Below are positions 32,805 to 41,325 of a DNA stretch of 64,000 nt, in pieces. The notes beneath the pieces were generated by a model that worked only from the letters and a program-made list of their open reading frames with translations, did no database searches and was not told where the DNA came from. Within the stretch, counting starts at the first letter, position 1; every line of letters begins with the position of its first letter. The stretch is from Streptomyces himalayensis subsp. himalayensis (GTDB lineage: Bacteria > Actinomycetota > Actinomycetes > Streptomycetales > Streptomycetaceae), in NCBI RefSeq assembly GCF_013778455.1, contig NZ_JACEHE010000032.1, positions 1-64,000 on the forward strand, in the 5' to 3' direction. The position numbers and the translations under genes were made by a program.

Positions 32805-34739
32805 TCAACGGACCCGGCTGCGCATCGCGGTGAGCCCATAAGCGCAGAGCAGGGCGCTGAGTGACAACGCCAGCGCACCGCCGACGGGTTGAACGATCAT
32901 CCGCACACCCGCCGCCACGTATCTCTCCGCCCCGAAGGGCCACTGGGCCAGGGCGAGATCGCGAAGCCGTCCCGGGAAGCCGGCTGCGGTGCGCGCGGAG
33001 GGCCCCTCGAGGGCTTTCTGAACGAGCGGTACGACGACGATCGGCACGGAGACCACCGCTGCGAGACCGGCGGTCGTGGACCGGAAGATTCCAGCAGCCA
33101 GCACACCGGCCCAGGCGCATCCTGCGACCATGCCGAACCAACTGGCGCTCAGGGACAACCAATCGACGGGAACTCTGGTCAGTTCCGGTCCGTATACGAG
33201 CTGCAGCAGCGCTGCGTCGCAGCCGACGGTCAGGAACGCCAACAGCAGTGCGGTGGCCGCGGCGACGACCAGCTTGGCACAGAGGAGTCCCAGGCGCCGG
33301 GGGACGGTGCCGCGGTCCGCGGCGAGGGCGGGATGGCGGAACTCGTCGCCGAAGGCGAAGGCCCCCAGGAGTCCAGCGCCGAGCGCGGCGGGCGGCAGCG
33401 GGAAGTCCTGGGGCCATGCGGCGAGCACGCGTGGTTGGGGTGTGTGTCCTGATCGGGCCAGAAGCAGGGAGACGAGGGCGGAGACGGCCAGTACGACGGC
33501 TGCCGTGACGTAGCCCGTGCCGACTCCGGCCGCTCGGTACAGCTCGTAGCGCAGCGGCCGGAGCGGGCCGCGGGCGGGACGGGCGGTGATAGGGGGAGGG
33601 AGCTGGGACAGCGGTTCGGGTTCTTTGCGTGTGGCGGGATGACGGTTGTCTTGTCGTGGGGCTGGGGTCTCCTGCCGTGGGGCCTGGGTCTCCTGCCGTG
33701 GAGCCGGCGCCTCGTGCCGTGAGGCTGGGGTCTCCTGCGGTGGGGTTGGGGCCGGGGCAGGTAGGGATTCGGGGAGGTCGGACTCGGATTCCGAGGGAGG
33801 AGCGGGCTCGGGAGGCGCGGGCTCGGTGCGGGTGGCGTGATCCGGCGAGGTGGCGGGGGCCTTGGGCCCCATGTCGCCCACCTCGTCGGCGAGTTGGTGG
33901 ACGAGAATGCCGTGCCGGTAGGCGACCTCACCGACGTCCGCGCAGGTGCTTCCGTACACGGAAAGCCGGTTACCGTCCTCCTTGACCACCTCGATGGAAC
34001 GCTGCGCGGCCCGGGCCTCCTTGGTGAGCAACAGGGCGAGCCTTGGTGCGTACGGCGTGCGGACGGCGACGCGTGGGCGGAGGCGGGTACGGGCGAACTC
34101 CGCGACCTCTTGGTCGGCGACGACTCTGCCCTCATCCAGGGTCACCACACGGTCGGCAGTCTGCGCGGCCTCCTTGGGATCGTCCGTGGTGAACAGGACG
34201 GTGCCCCCTTTGGTGGCGTGCGCGCGCAGAATTCCGTGCAGCCAACGGCTCTCACGGGCGGAGAGGTGATCGGCGGGATCGTCCAGGACCAGGGTGTGCG
34301 GGTCCGCCAGCAGAGCACAGGCCAGGCCGAGGCGGCGATCCATGCCGCGGGAGAGCGTGTCGAGCCGCTCGCCGCGGAGACTGACCAGGCCCACCACCTC
34401 GAGCACTTCGTCGGCGCGTTGCACGGGCACCCCGGCGGCTGCGCACAGCATCCGTAGGTGACCTCGCACCGTACGCGCCGGATGACCCGGGACCTCGCCC
34501 AGCAGGGCGCCCACTTCTCGGGAGGGGTGGGGAATGCAGTGCAGGGGGCGGTTTCTGAAATATGTGATGCCGCGGCCTGGTTGGAGTTCGAGCATCAGCC
34601 TCAGCAGCGTCGTCTTTCCCGATGCCGGGCCACCGAGCAGCGCCGTGACATGGCCGGGGAACGCCTCGAAGGTCACGTCGTCGACGGCAGGCGGCAGCTG
34701 CTTTCGTGCGTTGCTGGTCAGTCCGATGGCCTGGATCAT
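32805..34739 (-). CDS. ABC transporter ATPase fused to a permease-like membrane domain
   Basis: 644 residues from the ATG at 34739 (GAGGGAAG just upstream; an earlier ATG at 34751 is possible). The N-terminal ABC domain has Walker A GGPASGKTT (36-44), a degenerate signature LSRGMDRR, and Walker B TLVLDDPADHLS, with Asp where the catalytic Glu normally stands. Residues about 300-385 are a Pro/Glu/Ser-rich linker with tandem 7-residue units such as APRQETP. The C-terminal part (about 400-640) has five to six hydrophobic helices, like ABC-2 permeases. Substrate unknown. It lies between whiH and a NrtR-type gene. Confidence 0.8.
   Translation of the reverse strand: MIQAIGLTSNARKQLPPAVDDVTFEAFPGHVTALLGGPASGKTTLLRLMLELQPGRGITYFRNRPLHCIPHPSREVGALLGEVPGHPARTVRGHLRMLCAAAGVPVQRADEVLEVVGLVSLRGERLDTLSRGMDRRLGLACALLADPHTLVLDDPADHLSARESRWLHGILRAHATKGGTVLFTTDDPKEAAQTADRVVTLDEGRVVADQEVAEFARTRLRPRVAVRTPYAPRLALLLTKEARAAQRSIEVVKEDGNRLSVYGSTCADVGEVAYRHGILVHQLADEVGDMGPKAPATSPDHATRTEPAPPEPAPPSESESDLPESLPAPAPTPPQETPASRHEAPAPRQETQAPRQETPAPRQDNRHPATRKEPEPLSQLPPPITARPARGPLRPLRYELYRAAGVGTGYVTAAVVLAVSALVSLLLARSGHTPQPRVLAAWPQDFPLPPAALGAGLLGAFAFGDEFRHPALAADRGTVPRRLGLLCAKLVVAAATALLLAFLTVGCDAALLQLVYGPELTRVPVDWLSLSASWFGMVAGCAWAGVLAAGIFRSTTAGLAAVVSVPIVVVPLVQKALEGPSARTAAGFPGRLRDLALAQWPFGAERYVAAGVRMIVQPVGGALALSLSALLCAYGLTAMRSRVR
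33649..33755. repeat. 21-base in-frame repeats in the ABC fusion gene
   Basis: About five imperfect copies of a 21-base unit containing CCTGCCGTGG (clear at 33671 and 33692) encode successive seven-residue Pro/Arg/Gln/Glu units in the linker. Being a multiple of three, copy number can change without a frameshift. Confidence 0.85.
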
Positions 34740-35075
34740 CGCTTCCCTCATCGGAGGTGCGACCGCTCGGCGGCCGGGGCTCGACGGCCTGGACTCGTCC
34801 GTTGGATCAGGACGGACGGGACCGTGGATACCGCAGCAAGATAGCGTGACATTACCGCCTTTTCGGGCAGGAGATACACGCGGGTGTCAGTCGTGGCTGC
34901 TTGGCAATCCGGAACACCGTCCGCCGCGACCCCCTTATCGGAATGTCCGATGACCCGCTGGATCCAAGGTGGTTGCTTGGAGGTGGTTGCTTGGCCGCAC
35001 GGAAGGACATCCGAGGAGGTTTGGAGAAGCGCCCCGCTGCAACCCCCACCGACCCGGCAATTCCCGGCGGTGCCC
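34740..35075. other. Spacer with a 14-base tandem duplication
   Basis: 336 bases between the NrtR-type gene and the ABC fusion gene, all on the minus side. It contains two exact adjacent copies of AGGTGGTTGCTTGG (34967-34980, 34981-34994) and the small palindrome TCGGAATGTCCGA. No gene is evident. Confidence 0.6.
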
Positions 35076-35834
35076 TCAGACTTCCGGGCGCAGCATCGGC
35101 GGATTCAGCAACGCCGCTCCACCCGCGCGGAACAACTGCGCTGGGCGGCCTCCCTGGCGGGTGGTGGTACCGCCGGTGGGGACCAGGAAGCCTACGGTGC
35201 CGGTCACTTTGCGATGGAAGTTGCGAGGATCGAGGGCGACTCCCCACACCGCCTCGTACACCCGGCGCAGCTCGCCGACGGTGAACTCCGGCGGGCAGAA
35301 GGCGGTGGCCAGGGACGAGTACTCGATCTTCGAACGGGCACGCTCCACGCCGTCCGCCAGGATCTGTGCATGATCGAAGGCGAGCGGGGCCGCCTGCTCG
35401 CCCTCGCGGGCATACCCGCCCTGGTTGAGCAGCGCCTCGACGGGTGCCCACCGGGCACTGTACGCATCCCCACCGGCCCGGGGGGCGGGCAGGTCCGGGG
35501 CCAGCACAAGGTGGGCGACGCTGACCACACGCATCCGCGGATCACGCTTCGGATCACCGTAGGTGGCGAGCTGCTCGAGATGGGCGCCCTTGCCCTGCGC
35601 AGGGGCGGCAGGGTCATGTGCACACAGCCCGGTCTCCTCGGCGAGCTCCCGAGCCGCCGCTGCCGCGAGATCTTCGTCAGCCCTCACGAACCCACCGGGA
35701 AGCGCCCACCGCCCCTGGAACGGGGGCTCACCGCGCCGCACCACCAGTGCGCACAGCGAGTGACGGCGCACGGTCAGCACGACCAGGTCGACAGTGACGG
35801 CGAAAGGCGGAAAGGCTGACGGGTCGTAGGGCAT
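35076..35834 (-). CDS. NrtR-type Nudix-domain transcriptional regulator
   Basis: 252 residues. The N-terminal Nudix domain (about 10-140) has a recognisable box GGFVRADEDL, then ARELAEETGL. The C-terminal winged helix (about 165-230, EFTVGELRRVYEAVWGVALDPRNFHRKV) is that of the NrtR/YjgD-like regulators. In bacteria NrtR represses NAD biosynthesis or salvage genes and senses ADP-ribose; some members regulate other pathways. No NAD gene is adjacent. A hyphenated palindrome just upstream (35844-35865) looks like its own operator. The ATG at 35834 has only a weak ribosome site. Confidence 0.87.
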   Translation of the reverse strand: MPYDPSAFPPFAVTVDLVVLTVRRHSLCALVVRRGEPPFQGRWALPGGFVRADEDLAAAAARELAEETGLCAHDPAAPAQGKGAHLEQLATYGDPKRDPRMRVVSVAHLVLAPDLPAPRAGGDAYSARWAPVEALLNQGGYAREGEQAAPLAFDHAQILADGVERARSKIEYSSLATAFCPPEFTVGELRRVYEAVWGVALDPRNFHRKVTGTVGFLVPTGGTTTRQGGRPAQLFRAGGAALLNPPMLRPEV

Positions 35835-36165
35835 GCCGCGATCATAGTCGTCTCCCTGACGATAAACACTCCTTTCGGTGGTGCTTCCAGGACTGATCCA
35901 CAGCGCTCCGACGGCGTTCCATGGCCTGCTGTCCGTGCTGGTCCGGCGGGTCAGACCTCCGGCTGCGGTTCTCGGCTTCCTCCTCGATCATGGCCTGCCC
36001 GATCCTGCCGCCGCGTACGGCACGCGACCGCGATATCCACCTCGGTCGGCCCGATCTCACCCACGGGGCACCTCGGGAGGCACATAGCGTCACGGTTTCG
36101 GGCGGGGCTTCGGGGTGGCGCCAGGCCTCGGCGGGACCGCGGTTCCCGTTCGGTCGCGTGCTCAT
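35835..36165. other. Spacer between the DUF4192 and NrtR-type genes
   Basis: 331 bases. Apart from the operator at its left edge I see no gene, hairpin or repeat. Open frames crossing it have Arg/Ser/His-rich non-coding-like composition. Confidence 0.45.
35844..35865. promoter_or_regulatory. Candidate NrtR operator
   Basis: Arms ATAGTCGTC and GACGATAA flank a short CCCT-type centre, forming an imperfect palindrome ten bases upstream of the start of the NrtR-type gene. The position suits autorepression. The assignment rests on symmetry and location. Confidence 0.55.
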
Positions 36166-37650
36166 TCATTGGTCGCTGCGCGCAGTGCGCCGGCCGATGC
36201 GCCGCTGGACAGGGGGTCGAGTGTTCCGGGTGCTCGGCTGGCCGGCTCGATTGCCCTTCGCCCGGGGGCTGCCCCCGCTTGCTCCAGGGCTGCCCCCACG
36301 TCCTGGCCTACGGCGCCGATGGTTCGGCCCCAAGGGCAGGGCGGGGAGGCTCAGGCCCGAGGTCTGCGCAGGGGGCGCCGGCCTCGGCGAGCGGGCGGGC
36401 GAGTCGGACGGGTCCTGCAAGTCGGACGGGTCCTGATCGGGTTGCAGGGCCGCCGCCTCCCGTTCGGCGCGCTCGCTGCGCAGACAACGGCGGATGGACT
36501 CCGGGTCCAGGCCTTCGTTGCAGGCCCGGTGCAGCAGGACGGCGAACGTATACCCCGGGTCTGCGCCCAGGGCCATGGCCAGCGCCTCTCGGGCTTCCAG
36601 CTCGTCCCCGAGCGACCAGGCGACCCAGCCTGCGAGCGTCAGCGGCGCCGCGGCATGCTCGCCGTAGGGACCGACGCAGCGGCGCGCCAGCGCCCTCCAG
36701 AGACGCAGAGCCGCGAGTGCCTCGTCGCCCTCCATCCACTCGGCTGCCTGATCACGCGTCGTCCGCTCCTGCAGTCCGAGGATCAGTGCCGCCGCCTCGT
36801 CGTGTGCGATGAGTTCGTCGTCCCTGAGATCGGCTCGGTAGGGGCCTCCGACAGCCGGGGTGTCGGCGAGTCGGCCGATGATCCGGCGGGCTAGATCAAG
36901 GGTCTCCGCCGCGACCTTCGGACCGTCCGCTTCGTCCAGGATCCGGGGGACGAGCGCCATGACAGCTGCATCGAGGGCTCGCTCCTGCTCCTCAGCTGTT
37001 GCTTGGGTCCCCCAGGGAACGAGCCTGGCCCTCAGCTCGCGAAGGGTGCCGCGCACCTGCATGCCCGCGTAGGTGGCGGCAGCCGCCAGGACCGAGGTGC
37101 CGGGAATACCGAGCGAGACGCCTTCCGGGGGACAGCAGCGCTCTCCGGGGCAGCAGTACGACCAGGAGCGGCCGCCGGAGATGCACAGCGCCTCCACCAC
37201 AGGGACATCGAGACCACCGCATGCCGTGCGCAGCAACTGCGCGAGCGGCCGCAGACGTTCCATGACCTGCTGTCCCGACTCGGCCCCCACGGGGTCCTGA
37301 CAGAGGAAGGCGACCATGCCCTCGGGCCGGGCACCGCGCCGCTCGCTGCCCGTCACAAGGGACTGGGCCAACTGCTCGGCGACGGCGGGCCAGTCCTCCT
37401 CGCGCTGAGGGATACCTAGTCGCGCACGAGCGCCGAAACGTCCGCGCCCGTTCCGGTCGTGCACCGTGACCAGCACGATGCTGTCCTCCGGCCGGTATCC
37501 GAGCAAGTAAGGCAGCGCATCGGCCAGTTCGGACGCGGTGCGCAGCGTGATCTGCTGGTCGGCGGCCAGATCTGCGGACTCGCCGTGTCCGACAGGAGTC
37601 GTGAGGTCGCCAGGTCCGGAGGACCCTGTGGAGTCGTTGTGATTCGTCAT
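36166..37650 (-). CDS. DUF4192 domain protein
   Basis: 494 residues. The DUF4192 domain (about 35-375) starts with the typical ITLRTASELADALPYLLGYRPEDSIV and continues with SWSYCCPGERCCPPEG and RADLRDDELIA. The C-terminal 110 residues are Pro/Arg-rich and disordered, ending in RRIGRRTARSDQ. The family is common in actinobacteria and of unknown function. The ATG at 37650 is divergent from the RecQ-like helicase gene, and the 132-base spacer holds two DnaA-box sequences. Confidence 0.85.
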   Translation of the reverse strand: MTNHNDSTGSSGPGDLTTPVGHGESADLAADQQITLRTASELADALPYLLGYRPEDSIVLVTVHDRNGRGRFGARARLGIPQREEDWPAVAEQLAQSLVTGSERRGARPEGMVAFLCQDPVGAESGQQVMERLRPLAQLLRTACGGLDVPVVEALCISGGRSWSYCCPGERCCPPEGVSLGIPGTSVLAAAATYAGMQVRGTLRELRARLVPWGTQATAEEQERALDAAVMALVPRILDEADGPKVAAETLDLARRIIGRLADTPAVGGPYRADLRDDELIAHDEAAALILGLQERTTRDQAAEWMEGDEALAALRLWRALARRCVGPYGEHAAAPLTLAGWVAWSLGDELEAREALAMALGADPGYTFAVLLHRACNEGLDPESIRRCLRSERAEREAAALQPDQDPSDLQDPSDSPARSPRPAPPAQTSGLSLPALPLGPNHRRRRPGRGGSPGASGGSPRAKGNRAGQPSTRNTRPPVQRRIGRRTARSDQ

Positions 37651-37690
37651 GCGCCGACTTTCCCGCGGATCTCAACGTTCCGGTTTCCCC

Positions 37691-37732
37691 TGTGGATAAC
37701 TCCAGTCAGGAACACGACAGAAGTTGTCCACA
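37691..37732. promoter_or_regulatory. Two DnaA boxes facing each other
   Basis: The E. coli-type box TTATCCACA is on the minus strand at 37691-37699 (reads TGTGGATAA on +). The Streptomyces-type box TTGTCCACA is on the + strand at 37724-37732. Both are perfect nonamers, 33 bases apart, in the divergent promoter region of the DUF4192 and helicase genes. Confidence 0.75.
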
Positions 37733-37782
37733 GTCCAGCGGACCGTTCGCGCGATGTCCGACCCATCGGGTTGCATGGGGGC

Positions 37783-39945
37783 ATGAGCAACGAAGAACTG
37801 CGTACGGCGGCTGATGCCGTTCTCGCCCGTCTCGTCGGTGACCGGACGGGAGGCGCCCGGCTCCGCGAGGACCAGTGGCGGGCGATCGAGGCGCTCGTCG
37901 CCGACAAGCGCAGGGCTCTGGTCGTGCAGCGCACGGGCTGGGGCAAGTCCGCCGTGTACTTCGTCGCGACCGCGCTCCTGCGCGAGCGAGGCAGCGGCCC
38001 CACCGTCATCGTGTCCCCGCTGCTGGCGCTGATGCGCAACCAGGTCGAGGCAGCCGGGCGCGCAGGCATCCGCGCTCGCACCATCAATTCGTCGAACACG
38101 GAGGAGTGGGACGTCATTCAGGCCGAGGTGGCCGCGGGCGAAGTCGACGTCCTCCTGGTGAGTCCGGAGCGCCTCAACAACCCCGATTTCCGCGATCATG
38201 TACTGCCCAAGCTGGCGGCGGCGACGGGCCTGCTGGTGGTCGATGAGGCGCACTGCATCTCCGACTGGGGCCACGACTTCCGGCCCGACTACCGACGGCT
38301 GCGCACCATGCTCAGCGATCTTCCGGCGGGAGTCCCCGTGCTGGCCACCACCGCGACGGCGAACGCGCGCGTGACGGCCGATGTCGCCGAGCAGCTCGGC
38401 ACCGGCGGCAGTGCGGACGCGCTGGTGCTTCGCGGACCGCTCGACCGGGAGAGCCTCAGCCTGAGCGTGCTCGGACTGCCCGACGCCGCGCACCGCCTGG
38501 CCTGGCTCGCCGAGCATCTCAGCGAGCTGCCGGGCTCGGGGATCATCTACACGCTCACGGTCGCGGCCGCCGAGGAGGTCACGGCCTTCCTGCGCCAGTG
38601 CGGTCACACGGTCGCTTCGTACACCGGGAAGACGGAGAACGCCGACCGACAGCAGGCCGAGGACGATCTTCTCGCCAACCGCGTGAAGGCACTGGTGGCC
38701 ACGTCCGCGCTGGGCATGGGCTTCGACAAACCCGACCTCGGCTTCGTCGTCCACCTGGGTTCGCCCTCCTCCCCCATCGCCTACTACCAGCAGGTCGGGC
38801 GCGCCGGCCGCGGCGTCGAGCATGCAGAGGTGCTGCTGCTTCCGGGCAAGGAGGACGAGGCCATCTGGAAGTACTTCGCGTCGATCGCGTTCCCGCCCGA
38901 GGAGCAGGTGCGGCGCACGCTCGACGCCCTGTCCCAGACGGACCGGCCGTTGTCGCTTCCCGCGCTCGAGCCTCTTGTGGAGCTGCGCCGCTCCCGGCTC
39001 GAAACGATGCTCAAGGTCCTCGATGTGGACGGTGCGGTGCGTCGGGTCAAGGGCGGCTGGATCTCCACGGGCGCGCCCTGGACGTACGACGCCGAGCGCT
39101 ATGCGTGGGTCGCCAAGCAGCGGGAAGCCGAGCAGCAGGCGATGCGCGAGTACGCCATGACGACCGGTTGCCGGATGGAGTTTCTGAGAAGGCAGCTGGA
39201 CGACGAGGAAGCGGCTCGTTGCGGGCGTTGCGACATCTGTGCCGGAGCTCGGTTCAGCGATGCCGTGTCTCCGGCAGCGCTGGCCGCGGCGCGCGGTGAA
39301 CTGGGGCGAGCGGGCGTCGAGGTGGAGCCCAGAAAGATGTGGCCGACCGGTCTTGAAGCGGTGGGCATCAGCCTCAAGGGACGTATCCCCGCGAGTGAAC
39401 AGGCCGCCGTCGGCCGGGCTCTGGGGCGGCTCTCGGACATCGGCTGGGGCAATCGGCTACGGCCCATGCTCGCTCCACGGGCTCAGGATGGGCCAGTGCC
39501 CGACGATGTGGCTAAGGCCGTGGTGGGCGTGCTGGCCGACTGGGCGAAGGGGCCCGGCGGTTGGGCGCCCAGTGCACCCGACGCCCAGGCTCGTCCGGTC
39601 GGCGTCGTGACGATGGCGTCTCGCACGCGACCGCAGTTGATCCAGTCTCTTGCCCTACGGATCGCAGAGATCGGCCGCCTTCCCCTGCTGGGCTCCGTGG
39701 AGTACTCGCCCGGGGCCGAGGCCCTCCATGCGTCGCGCAGCAACAGCGCGCAGCGGCTCAAGGCTCTGAACGGTGCTCTCACCGTGCCCCCTGAACTGGC
39801 TTCGACTCTCGCAGAGGCTCGCGGCCCTGTTCTGCTCATCGACGATGCGACAGAGACCGGTTGGACGCTGGCGACAGCCGCACGACTCCTACGGCGGGCC
39901 GGGGCAGAAGCCGTTTTGCCGCTCGTCCTTGCCGTACAGGGATGA
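37783..39945 (+). CDS. RecQ-family DNA helicase with C-terminal phosphoribosyltransferase-like domain
   Basis: 720 residues from the ATG at 37783. RecA-like domain 1 has QRTGWGKSAVYF (49-60) and the Walker B box VVDEAHC. Domain 2 contains ATSALGMGFDKPDLGFVVH and QQVGRAGRG. The RecQ zinc site is seen as CRMEF with CGRCDIC. The last 200 residues lack the HRDC domain. They end in LLIDDATETGWTLATAARLL (about 684-703), which is the PRPP-binding loop of type I phosphoribosyltransferases. A role in repair of replication forks is expected; that of the PRTase-like part is unknown. Frame extension upstream of 37783 would run through the DnaA boxes. Confidence 0.88.
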   Translation: MSNEELRTAADAVLARLVGDRTGGARLREDQWRAIEALVADKRRALVVQRTGWGKSAVYFVATALLRERGSGPTVIVSPLLALMRNQVEAAGRAGIRARTINSSNTEEWDVIQAEVAAGEVDVLLVSPERLNNPDFRDHVLPKLAAATGLLVVDEAHCISDWGHDFRPDYRRLRTMLSDLPAGVPVLATTATANARVTADVAEQLGTGGSADALVLRGPLDRESLSLSVLGLPDAAHRLAWLAEHLSELPGSGIIYTLTVAAAEEVTAFLRQCGHTVASYTGKTENADRQQAEDDLLANRVKALVATSALGMGFDKPDLGFVVHLGSPSSPIAYYQQVGRAGRGVEHAEVLLLPGKEDEAIWKYFASIAFPPEEQVRRTLDALSQTDRPLSLPALEPLVELRRSRLETMLKVLDVDGAVRRVKGGWISTGAPWTYDAERYAWVAKQREAEQQAMREYAMTTGCRMEFLRRQLDDEEAARCGRCDICAGARFSDAVSPAALAAARGELGRAGVEVEPRKMWPTGLEAVGISLKGRIPASEQAAVGRALGRLSDIGWGNRLRPMLAPRAQDGPVPDDVAKAVVGVLADWAKGPGGWAPSAPDAQARPVGVVTMASRTRPQLIQSLALRIAEIGRLPLLGSVEYSPGAEALHASRSNSAQRLKALNGALTVPPELASTLAEARGPVLLIDDATETGWTLATAARLLRRAGAEAVLPLVLAVQG

Positions 39946-40165
39946 CGAGGGCATCGGTACGCAGCCCTGGCCAGGGATATAAGGAGCGAATCGTCCCATT
40001 TCGATCAGCGGTCTCAATTGCTCGTTGCCGCAAGGCACTGTGCCGGGAAGAATTGGACTCGCTCCCGCATGGCCCTCTTCGCTGTGAAAGGGCTTTCCGC
40101 GGTGCGCTCCCCCAAGCCCGATCCCCACCCCGCCCCCGCGTGGGCGCGTAGCCGAAGGGAGGACC

Positions 40166-40786
40166 GTGACCTTCGGATTCGCTCCGTCCACTTCCGCTGC
40201 GGCGTCTGCCGCGATGGCCGTCGACTCCGCCAGCCGACTTGCCCGGATGCTTGAGCCGGCCGAATGGGCATCTGCAGGCATACCGCTGTTGCGCAATCCA
40301 CGTGAGGTCGTCAACGGCCTGCATGTCCGGCACCGTCCGACACCCGCGACCGCTGTGGTGGCCGTACTGGATCCGGACGAGCGGCTCACGGCGAGCGCCT
40401 CCTTCAACCGGCGCTCATCCGCGACGGACGGCTGGGTGTTCCGCAATGCGCTGCTCTCACAGCTGCGCCGCGTCATCCCGCATGATCTTCGCCGACGCAC
40501 GCCCGTCCGCACCGCCGTGCTGCTCTACTGCCGCGAGGGCGATGCCCGTTGGACGGAGGAGGACGGGGCCTGGATGTGGGGGCTGCGCGACGCGTGCACG
40601 CTGCACGGGCTGCGGTGCGGCGCATACATCACATTGACGCATGACGGCTGGCAGGTGTTGGGCGAGGGTCGCGGCGGCCGTCGGCCCAACGCCACCTCGG
40701 CACCGACGGCGTTCGCCGAGGAGCCGCCGATACCGCGCATGGGCGGCGCGGCGTCCGATGTGCTCCGCCGGGCGGCAGCACGCTGA
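40166..40786 (+). CDS. Conserved actinobacterial protein, unknown function
   Basis: 206 residues from a GTG at 40166 with GGGAGG five bases upstream. There is no signal peptide or membrane segment. Recognisable parts are LRNPREVVNGLHVRHRPTPATAVVAVLDP, RNALLSQLRRVIPHDLRRRTPV and DGAWMWGLRDACTLHGLRCGAYITLT. It reads as a compact alpha/beta domain (about 50-170) followed by a disordered tail. Composition is coding-like throughout. I do not recognise a named domain. It follows the RecQ-like gene in the same direction with a 220-base gap. Confidence 0.75.
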   Translation: MTFGFAPSTSAAASAAMAVDSASRLARMLEPAEWASAGIPLLRNPREVVNGLHVRHRPTPATAVVAVLDPDERLTASASFNRRSSATDGWVFRNALLSQLRRVIPHDLRRRTPVRTAVLLYCREGDARWTEEDGAWMWGLRDACTLHGLRCGAYITLTHDGWQVLGEGRGGRRPNATSAPTAFAEEPPIPRMGGAASDVLRRAAAR

Positions 40787-41325
40787 AGCAGCACCGCAGT
40801 GAGGCCACTGTGACAGCCGCCATGTGCTGACCGGCAGGCAGCATCATCGTCGTCATCACCCGGGCCATACTGGCCCCGGAAGCAGCGAAGGCTGGAGAGG
40901 GCGGCCGCGGGAAACCGCCAATTCCCCACCGGCCACTGCCGCGAGTCGAGTCGCCCACTCTCCACACCATCACAGTGGGAGCCGGTGACATTGGACGCCG
41001 CTACGGCTGCTCAACGCCGAAGCCGGACGGAAACCGCGGAACTCGGTCGCCGACAACGGCGTCATCACGGTCACCGACAGCCGCCTCTGGGTCCCGCATC
41101 TCGACCCGCGCGGCCCACAGTGAGCGACCAGGATCCGGCGGTGAGTGAGCAGCGCCGCCGCCTCGGGTGCCACCCGTGCAAAGACATCCCTCGGGGGGCA
41201 ACCTCGGGGCACCCCTCGGGAACACTCCGCGCAAACACACCCTCATGGGCATCGCACATGGGCATCGCACATGAGCGTCCCGCATGAGCATCCCGGCCGT
41301 GGCTCCAGCCGGACGGCGGGGCGGG
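40787..41325. other. Long spacer with a possible gene relic and a 13-base tandem array
   Basis: 539 bases. A short open frame at 40989-41122 reads RLLNAEAGRKPRNS, then VITVTDSRLWVPHLDPRGPQ and a stop. It looks like the C-terminal end of a protein without a start, so it may be a decayed gene. The array at 41245-41296 is listed separately. Nothing else was recognised. Confidence 0.45.
41245..41296. repeat. Four copies of a 13-base unit
   Basis: ATGGGCATCGCAC occurs twice exactly (41245-41257, 41258-41270), followed by ATGAGCGTCCCGC and ATGAGCATCCCGG. The array lies about 30 bases past the stop of the next minus-strand gene. Confidence 0.9.
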
